Assembly (NCBI GenBank): GCA_951217055.1 | Contig: OX578276.1 | Coordinates: 119,668,979 to 119,732,978, forward strand | Origin: Gerris lacustris | Lineage: Eukaryota; Arthropoda; Insecta; Hemiptera; Gerridae | Length of the DNA stretch: 64,000 bases | Direction of reading: 5' to 3' | Shown: one piece after another, positions 56,412 to 64,000 of the stretch | Position numbering within the stretch: position 1 is the stretch's first letter | How the letters are laid out: each line of letters starts with the position of its first letter | The notes under the pieces: generated by a model | The model's database searches: none | What the model was told of the DNA's origin: nothing | Seen by the model: only the letters and a program-made list of their open reading frames with translations | Position numbers and translations under genes: made by a program

Positions 56412-59400
56412 AATATATGTCCGAAATCCCCAGTGAGTTTTTTTATTATGTATCTAAAACTTTTTAGGCTTTTTAATTTTGATTAATTTAAATAAAATAA
56501 AAAAATCTTCTTTGTTTTTCTTCAATAATATTAATTATTTAGGCTTGGTTTGATGCATTATCTTCCTAAATAATATATCTGTTATATCTGTAATATATAT
56601 TCCTCCAAATTAAGCTCAAGCTTATGTGTCCATTTTTAATAATAAAATGTATGCTTATAATTCTGGTAGTAATTATTATTAGTAATTATTTTGTATATTT
56701 CGTAATATTATTCATATTGTACATTTTTTAATTCCTTTATTCTGAATAATCAGATTACGGGTTGTGATGTAATAATTAAATTGAAAAAAGGTTTTTTGGA
56801 AAATGATCATGTGTACTGAATAAAAATCATTTTTCAAAAATTCGAATGATGTAAGATTGTTTGATACCTATTAAAGAACTTAGAATTATTAAACATGAGG
56901 ACGTCTTAACGGTACTTTTTTACATTGTTACCCCCTATAAGGGGGCAAAATTTTACTTGGTTACCCACCGTTTTTTACATTATTGTGTTTGACATTTGTT
57001 TAAAATTAATTGACAATTTTAACTGGGGAATGTTCAAATATGCCTTTGAGACAAAGGAGTATCACACTACTGTAAATAAAAATGACAATATTCGTTAGTC
57101 TATCTAGTAAAGCAAAGTGACCTTTAATCCAATAAACATTGAACAAGAGAATAGTTCACTTGGGTAACAAAGTAAAAGAGTGCCGTCTTAACTAATATCA
57201 GTAACATTAAATGATCAAATCAACGATCCTGAGCTACAAGCGTTAGTAAACTGAGTCTTCAACTTTTAGTCAATTTAGAACAACTTATTTAATTCTTCTT
57301 TTTCCACCTTCTTGTCAACTTGACATCCGAGCTTGGCCTTGAGGGGAAACAACTTTAGAAATGATCTGCCAGTAACTTGGGTAACGAGAAGAAGAATACC
57401 CTGATGGAAAGGCAGAAGGCAGTTGAAGCCTGTCACTGATCTGACACGGTTGAAATCCCAGCTGCACTGGATAAAACCATCAAATGGTTTCATTTAACGG
57501 CCACTATCTTTGCCCGCACTGTTGAACACCCATTATTATGACATTTACTCATCATAATGTAATCAATTCTAGTGACGTAAGATTCGTTTTGTCATAAATT
57601 TGAAAAAGGATTCATTTTTTACTTTAATTAACTTAATAAATTAAGTTGACAATGCTTTCATTACATTAGTTTAAATATTAGTTAAATGTGCTGCAGTATA
57701 TATTATGTAATATTTAGTTGTATAATAAAAAATATAAATAGTTTACATGAAATAAAATTATAAAAGTTTAAAGACAACAGTAAAAATACTTAAAAATTTG
57801 ACTTAATTGTTTATCATCCATAATGTAAATCGTAATAACGCCCAACTTGCGTCTAAATTGAAAAAAAAAACAATAATAATTAATAGACAAAAGATTCCAA
57901 TAATAAATCGTTAGTTTTTCGTGTTTCAAAAGGGAAACATCTTCGACTAAGAAACCAATTAATTTTTTCAACTCCTATGATGTATTTACACGACTTTTGT
58001 ATAACTAAAGTTTGTATATTTTAGTTCTTATCATAGTTAATTAATAACTAGAACGAACTAAATCAAATGAGTTTAACGATAAATATTAAATGTTATATAT
58101 TAGGTAAGAAATTTACTATTTAGTGATGACAATTAGCCATCTGATGTTTGTACTTTTAAAGTAAGGCATCTAAAACTTTTTAAGATTTTAAATATTGATC
58201 AATTTAAACACAAAAAATAAATATTTATTTTTCTAAAGTAGTTTTTGAATCCTTTTTTATCAATTCATTAAACAAAAATACTTCAATATTTGTATGTTTC
58301 TTTTGGGTCTCTTGTTGTTTGTTCTTTCGTCTAAATAAATAATTAGATCAAAATAGCAAGTAGCAAGGCTCCAAATTGATAAAAAGCGTTCTGATTGTTC
58401 TTTTTAATTAAACAACTTCTCTCAATTATTATTATTTTATATTTTCTGTTCTCCATATCGCGGCATCAATTTATTATCGTACATGTATGAATTACTTTTT
58501 ATACGATATATAATTAAATACTTTTTTTCGGTTATGTAGTAATACCTCTTTAATTAAATAATGATCAGAACTCCACAATATAAAAATATTAAAATTTATT
58601 AGTTAATAGTTTCTTTTTTGCGTATTTTTTGTTGCTTGAAGATTTTGATTAAATAGCGGTTGTAATTTAAAAATGCATGATTTTTTATAAAAGCCTAAGG
58701 AGCTGTTAAGATAATAGTTTTTTTTCTTTTGGAGAGCCTTTTTAAACTGTGGCTACTCGGGTCCAATTTGTCTTTGGCCGAGGCAGTCATTTATCACTGA
58801 GATTTCTTGCCTCCTCTTCATCCTTCAAGATAACTGGCTATTTACATTGACAAGATTCTTTTTCTTTTTTCCCGAGCAAGCCGTAACCGATTTGTTAACC
58901 AGCCATAAACAAGCTTCTCCCAATTATTGTCAATCTACTTTTTTTTTCTTTTTTTTTTTACCCTGTTCTGAATAAACGGCAACACTGAAGTAATTGATTA
59001 CTGATTACATTCCAATTTTAACGTTCGATTCGTTACATATAAAGCTTAATTTATATCTTAACTCCATTTTTTCTTCAGTTATCTTAAATAAAAATCAAAT
59101 TTACGAGTTTTTTTATGGTTTGAAGTTGAACTTTGTGTTAAAGTAATTCTAAAAAAAGTGAAATGATTTATCAAGAATGGTGTTAAAAAGTGTTTTTAAT
59201 ACAATGTTTCTTTATTAATCTTACAATACAGTATAATATTCATTAACTTTTTAGTTTACAAGCGTTTACAATTTTGCTTTCCTCAATTTCTTTATACGTT
59301 AAGGTTTCAGTGGAACAGAATAGGAAACACTAAATCGTCATAGTTATTATGTGATCACAATATTTTCTCTAGTATAGGGAAAGGGGTTTTTGGCTCAACT

Positions 59401-59680
59401 ACAGTATATGGGGCCTCTTTTGATATCAATTCCATAGGTCTAAATGGGTTTTAAAATTGAATTATAAATTAGGATATTATTATAAAGGGATAGGAGGGAT
59501 CTTTGGTCAAGGAGGAGTTTCATTTGTTTTTATCCTCTATTTTCACAACCAAAGTTCTTAATTATAAATTTCACCGAAAACTTGAATCATTAGACGCATA
59601 TTTGTTTAGACTTACTTTCACGAGTATTTCCTATAAGTAAATAATATTTTCTGCTCCTATAAGTAAGTCTGTGCATTTTC
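56412..59680. other. AT-rich DNA, no gene confirmed
   Basis: A GC-moderate patch at 57290-57500 gives a 72-codon minus-strand frame (57493-57275) ending KKVEKEELNKLF; it has no match I recognise and no splice-like borders. Another patch at 58740-58960 has short frames only. The remainder is AT-rich. Confidence 0.45.
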
Positions 59681-59750
59681 ATAAAGGCTGTGCGGGGGCT
59701 GGAACCCCCCACCGCCTCGTGAGTGCGCCACTGTTTGGGTGGGTATCCAT
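59680..59750 (-). repeat. hAT-like terminus fragment
   Basis: The minus strand reads CAGTGGCGCACTCACGAGGC then GGTGGGGGGTTCC, the style of a hAT end (CAGTGGCG...) like that at 13807. No opposite end was recognised. The 60-codon frame here is a by-product. Confidence 0.35.
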
Positions 59751-60403
59751 CAAGTACATGAGTGCCACCCATAGTGCTAAACCGCTACTGATGAGAGGAG
59801 CGAGAGGATATTATTCAAGGTATTAGGAAAAAATCAATTTCCTGCAGTTTATACAGGTAAACTTACTGAGCAATAAAAAGATTCTAGCTCCAGTGGTACC
59901 AAAGATAGCTTTAAGTCTCCGCCATTTTGGTAGAGGTGGTTATGTCTAGATTCTTTTCGTTGTATAGCTTTATGGTTATCTACACTATTATGATGGATTT
60001 TCAGTAATTTTCAAGATATAGGTACTTGTTGAAAGTGTTTCCGGATATTCAATGAATGTGAGTGGTATTTGGCTTTCATCCCACAATACTGTATATTTTA
60101 CAATTAAAATGACAACACCTTTTTCTTTATCTTTAAATTGTGTGTAGGCGAAATAATATAATAAAAATATATGCGCACATAGTGTTAGGGAACATAAAAG
60201 GCTGAAATTCTTAGAAACAAACATTTCTCTATAAAAAAGAAGTTTACGATGACATTTCCTAATTCATCTAAGTTAAGTTATGTTTTGTAAAGAAACATAT
60301 TTATACCTGGTAAATATAAAGCTGTTTTATCGTAATATCCTTTAGCGGCAAATCCTATCCTTATAATTTTATTCTCCGATATAATTTACGATTATGACAT
60401 GAC

Positions 60404-60434
<31 letters not shown>

Positions 60435-61026
60435 ACTCTTTTTGTTGCGCCGCGTTAAAAGATATAAAAAATAAAATTACATTCCATAAAATAAATTGCT
60501 GATACACATTTATTACGGTTACAAATCAAAACGTTTCATAAAAAAATTATATATCTATTATAAAAATTTCTCTTTATCTGTTGTTACGCATGTTTATCTT
60601 CTATGTGTATATTGTTTTATATGTAAACTTCCTTGAAGATATTTGTTAAAATATAATAATAAATGTCTTAATATTATCTCATTTATATTATTAGGGATTA
60701 GAATCTTTTTTTTATCCATACTAAGCAAATATTTATTTAATTTTACTTTGTTCTAAAAATTATATTCTTATAATTTATAGTTAATAAATATAAGTATGTT
60801 CATATAATTTTTAGTTTATACATGTGGTATAATAATTCAATTAGCTAAATATTTGATTTTTTCATTGGCTGAGTATCAAACTTTGATCTAATCTGATTAA
60901 AATAATCTGCAATAAAACAATACTTTTTCTTATCCATTAATTTTCATTCATTGTTTTTTACTCGCTAAATAAATAAATGATAAATTTATGATTTTAATTC
61001 TATTTTTTAATTTTTATTTATTTCAG
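59751..61026. other. AT-rich DNA, no gene seen
   Basis: Nothing is supported apart from the A run at 60404-60432. The 78-codon minus-strand frame at 59988-60224 has no motif. Confidence 0.5.
60404..60432. repeat. A29 homopolymer flanked by ATGAC on both sides
   Basis: ATGAC (60399-60403), A run, ATGAC (60432-60436, sharing one A). It could be a poly(A)-only retroelement insertion with a short target duplication, or chance. Confidence 0.6.
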
Positions 61027-61085
61027 GTATGTGCTCTGTTCTATGATAGTTGCTCTCTTGACCTTATGTTTAAAGTGAAAAGTAG
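61027..61085 (+). CDS. Weak candidate exon (59 nt)
   Basis: It is preceded by TTTTTATTTATTTCAG and followed by GTAAGC, both good splice-site matches. Only one frame is open (VCALFYDSCSLDLMFKVKS). The composition is no richer than the flanks and no protein is recognised, so a chance match is likely. Confidence 0.2.
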
Positions 61086-62660
61086 GTAAGCCATTTCATA
61101 TCAAATTATTATTTAAAATAATATTAAACCAGATTTATTGTTAATAATTTATTACTGTTAATATTATAGTTCTATTGTTATTTTATATTTTAAAGATACT
61201 ATTACACTAATAGCTGTGTTTGCATTCGTTCTAAAAAATTAATAAATAATAATAAAATAAAATAAAAAATAATTATAATAATATAAGTTTGTCACTTGAT
61301 AGACGAAATCTTTAATTTGATGTAATATTTAATAACTAACCTATCAAGAGACAAACAAAAATCAACTTGATTTTCGGTCCACTAACTAATTTTGTACTCA
61401 AGATCATGAAAATCACATTGTCCACCGTAATTAGCAGGACAGGGTCGCTCTCCACCGTTTTTTTTTTTTTTTTTTTTCAAATATCTATTAAGTACCTACC
61501 TATGTCCCGCAGAAGAACTTAGCCGACCATATATTCTTACAAGGCACTAAAAGATTAACTTGTACACAAAATTCTAGCTCGATGTTATTCAGACACTTTT
61601 TTGCACGCTATCTCCTGGAATATAATGAAGTATGGATTATTTTAATATAATTATCTATTTTGTGGTTTCATTCGAGTTTACATATCAGACATACTTAATC
61701 ATGTTTTAAACTTCATATTATTATAAGTTTCTATCTTTAATGAAATATTATAACTAAAGTTATTTTGCTGCTATAAGTAGTTTATTAATCATGAATGAAA
61801 AAGGTTAAAGTAGAATGTTGTATAAATATCATAAATATACATGACGATAATAAGGTAACGCATTTATTCCTTTGTTTTTTTTATTATTAGCACAAATCTG
61901 TTGTAATACTGGACTAGTAGAATTCATTTTTTATAATTTGTTTTTGAAGTTGCCGGCATTAAAATCCTCTCTTAAATGACCTCTGTTATTGATCTATTAT
62001 AGTACTCTTACTAGTATATAATATTATAGTATACTTAAGCATTATATAATATTAAGTTTTAATTAGTTATTTACTTTAAATTTACATTCTATAACCATTT
62101 AATTTAATAAATATTATTAAAAGGTTATTTAATTAATTTAAAAGTATAATGACATTATTATTATAAGTTCTGATTCTTTTCGAACAGTTGTGACCAACAA
62201 TACTTTTATTTATGTAGAATTGAGCAGGACTAGTCATTGCTACATAATGGCTACTATTAATAGATAATGTATTATTATGTAATATGTACATTGTTATTAT
62301 GCTTGGCTTGTAGTGATCTAGTTAGTTTTAATGTAAGCAGCTGAAGGAAGTCAGAGGTATAGTTAGTCGAGAGTTATTGCTATTACAAGTTAAAGCAAAT
62401 AAATCAAGTCGTTAGAATGTGGTTAAATGTGCAAACATTTAGTTTAATTTTTCTCTTCCTTGTTCATTGTTACAAATGATTTATTTGTTAGATTTTTTGT
62501 TGTTGTTATTTTTTACCTCATTCGCGAATTTAATTATTATAAATTTACTAATGAGGTAAAATAGATGGTCCTTCCTTGCTTAAATAAAGCAAAAATAGTT
62601 ACTAAGATTAATTATATTGTATTTTATAATTTTTTCTTGGTGGTGAACCCTTTTTTAATT
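61086..62660. other. AT-rich DNA, no gene seen
   Basis: A T19 run lies at 61458-61476. No other feature is supported. Confidence 0.5.
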
Positions 62661-63121
62661 ATTTATTGTATAGAAAACAATATTAATATAATATATTCTC
62701 CTTTTGTAATTTTAAGGGTCAAAAAATAAATGATTTGCTTGCTTCTTTCTTTTTTTTAAAAAACAGCTATATTGTGCCCTTACTCAGAGCTTCTTCAGGG
62801 AGAGTGTCTCCCTGATGGGAGTATGTACAGGGATGATAAGTTTTTAATATTTTGATGAAAACTGTTTAAAAATCCAAGTATAGACATTCTGGTTATGGGA
62901 TATATAAAATGAAGTTATTGTCCTTATTTTATTACTTTTATTAAAACAAAATTAAACGAATAAAACGCGCCTTTCTAATTATACAATGTTAACAGTATAA
63001 AAAATTTAAGTAGAGGCGAAATACAGCTTCTTTTTTTAAAAAATAAAGAAAAGCCAAGCAAATTATTTATTTTTTACCCTTAACGGACCAAAGGATAAGT
63101 GTAGTTTTCTATACAATAAAT
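62661..63121. mobile_element. Penelope-like fold-back, decayed (~460 bp)
   Basis: The outer ends ATTTATTGTATAGAAAAC (62661-62678) and GTTTTCTATACAATAAAT (63104-63121) are perfect reverse complements. Inside, TAAGGGTCAAAAAATAAAT...GCTTGCTTCTTT pairs with AAGAAAAGCCAAGC...ATTTATTTTTTACCCTTAA. The minus-strand arm has CTGAAGAAGCTCTGAGTAAG then GGCACAATATAGC (62808-62770). The + arm has GAGGCGAAATACAGC (63013-63027) without the CTGAAGA half. A 220-base unpaired centre separates the arms. No target duplication was established. Confidence 0.55.
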
Positions 63122-64000
63122 TATATTGTATCTAAGCGCCCCCTATGTACTTATTTGTAAACTTGTTAAAGCGTTGCACTATTAGGTTCTCCTTAACTTC
63201 ATCGTGGTTTCACGTCAAACACCAAAAGACATATCTCCGGTATGAGGAACCCATCGCTGAAAAGATGATATAATTCAAATAAGTAAGCGGTGCATATAAT
63301 TTTTAATAAAATCAAGAATATTTCTAAAAAATGTGACCACTTGTTAATAAATGCAACTTCTTTCAGGCAAACAAAGGCATTTGCTCTTTAGTAAAGGCCA
63401 AGGAGGATATACGTCTAATTGACAGTTGCTAGTTTAAAAGAAAATATCGCTTTTGAAAAAACGGGAACAAATAATGCACTATTTTTAAACTCCTATGAGT
63501 TAGTATTGCATTAGTTCTATTATTTTTATTTATTGTTTTTCAGTCATAATCTGTTCTTAGCGTTTTCATGACGTCACTAGTTTTCTTATAACAGTTAAGC
63601 AGGCTCTGACCTGCCAAGGCGTGTGCTTCGGGGTTCTTGACTCTTTCAACAAATAATTAATGAAGAAAAAAAACAGCAGTACTGCTGGGAACGCAGCATT
63701 ATGAGAGTGGAAAGCCTTTATATATAAATAACTCTGTAAAAAAAAAACAACAACATATGAACCTTCACTTAATAATAGACTATGATCGTTATTACCATCA
63801 AGTGTTGAATGCTTATATCTTACCTTTTAAATTACCATCTTTTCTTAACATCTACTTATTGCAACTTTAATGAACAACATTTTTCGTTTAAGAACTAATA
63901 TTAGAAACAATAAATATATCCTTGCAGATATAATTTAGACTTTGAAAACCTATGTAAAAGAAACGTCCTTCCGATAAAGCTTAAAAGTGACGTCTTTAAG
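63122..64000. other. AT-rich DNA, no gene confirmed
   Basis: An acceptor-like CTTCTTTCAG at 63357-63366 is followed by a 21-codon open stretch ending in TAG at 63430-63432 (ANKGICSLVKAKEDIRLIDS). It is too short to call. Nothing else is supported. Confidence 0.45.

Noticed and set aside
57275..57493. 72-codon minus frame in a GC-moderate patch
   Set aside because: No recognised motif, no splice-like borders and no support from neighbouring frames; a chance frame or an unknown old fragment cannot be separated.
63367..63432. 21-codon stretch after CTTCTTTCAG ending in TAG (possible last exon)
   Set aside because: Too short, with no poly(A) context or recognisable residues.

Overview
The window looks like intergenic or intronic DNA from an arthropod, most likely an insect. 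By eye it is strongly AT-rich. It is full of (TA)n, (CA)n and homopolymer tracts and contains no long host open reading frame. It carries typical insect transposable-element families: BEL/Pao, Gypsy, Penelope-like, Tc1/mariner-IS630, hAT, LINE and tRNA-derived SINEs. An insect is inferred from this repeat content; no host gene confirms the species. All long coding stretches belong to mobile elements, and nearly all of them are broken.

Layout. 1-2.35 kb: the 3' end of a BEL/Pao retrotransposon (RNase H end, integrase, C-terminal domain, probable 3' LTR). 2.4-13.4 kb: AT-rich DNA with two short candidate host exons on the + strand (2437-2553, 9149-9224), a SINE-like unit, short fold-back repeats, a 520-bp terminal-inverted-repeat (TIR) element and a LINE 3' fragment. 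13.45-16.15 kb: a hAT-like element with an 8-bp target duplication and a 1.24-kb palindromic element nested inside it. 16-26.8 kb: sparse, with copies of dispersed repeat B, SINE-like units and a GC-richer island with a donor-like site on the minus strand. 26.86-32.49 kb: a four-layer nest. A palindrome made of two opposed 3' ends of a mariner/IS630-like transposon was split by a Gypsy element (98-bp LTRs, 5-bp target duplication). The integrase region of that Gypsy element was in turn split by a 560-bp Penelope-like fold-back insertion (12-bp target duplication).

33-64 kb: mostly non-autonomous repeats. Most notable is a 346-bp tandem array at 42.44-43.5 kb. Every unit carries a 72-nt tRNA-Phe-like gene on the minus strand, and the array ends in an inverted partial copy joined through TTGGTAG. 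Other items are hAT-like and TIR elements, copies of dispersed repeats A, B and C with conserved short hairpins, and further Penelope-like palindromes at 49.9 and 62.7 kb that carry hammerhead-like cores (CTGANGA...GAAA).

The genes do not form a host pathway. They record successive transposon insertions. The non-transposon candidates worth following are the short exon-like islands. The most distinctive structures are the Penelope-like fold-backs with hammerhead-like cores and the tandem tRNA-like array. Boundaries, family names and exon calls were made by reading the sequence without searches, so they carry the confidence shown.
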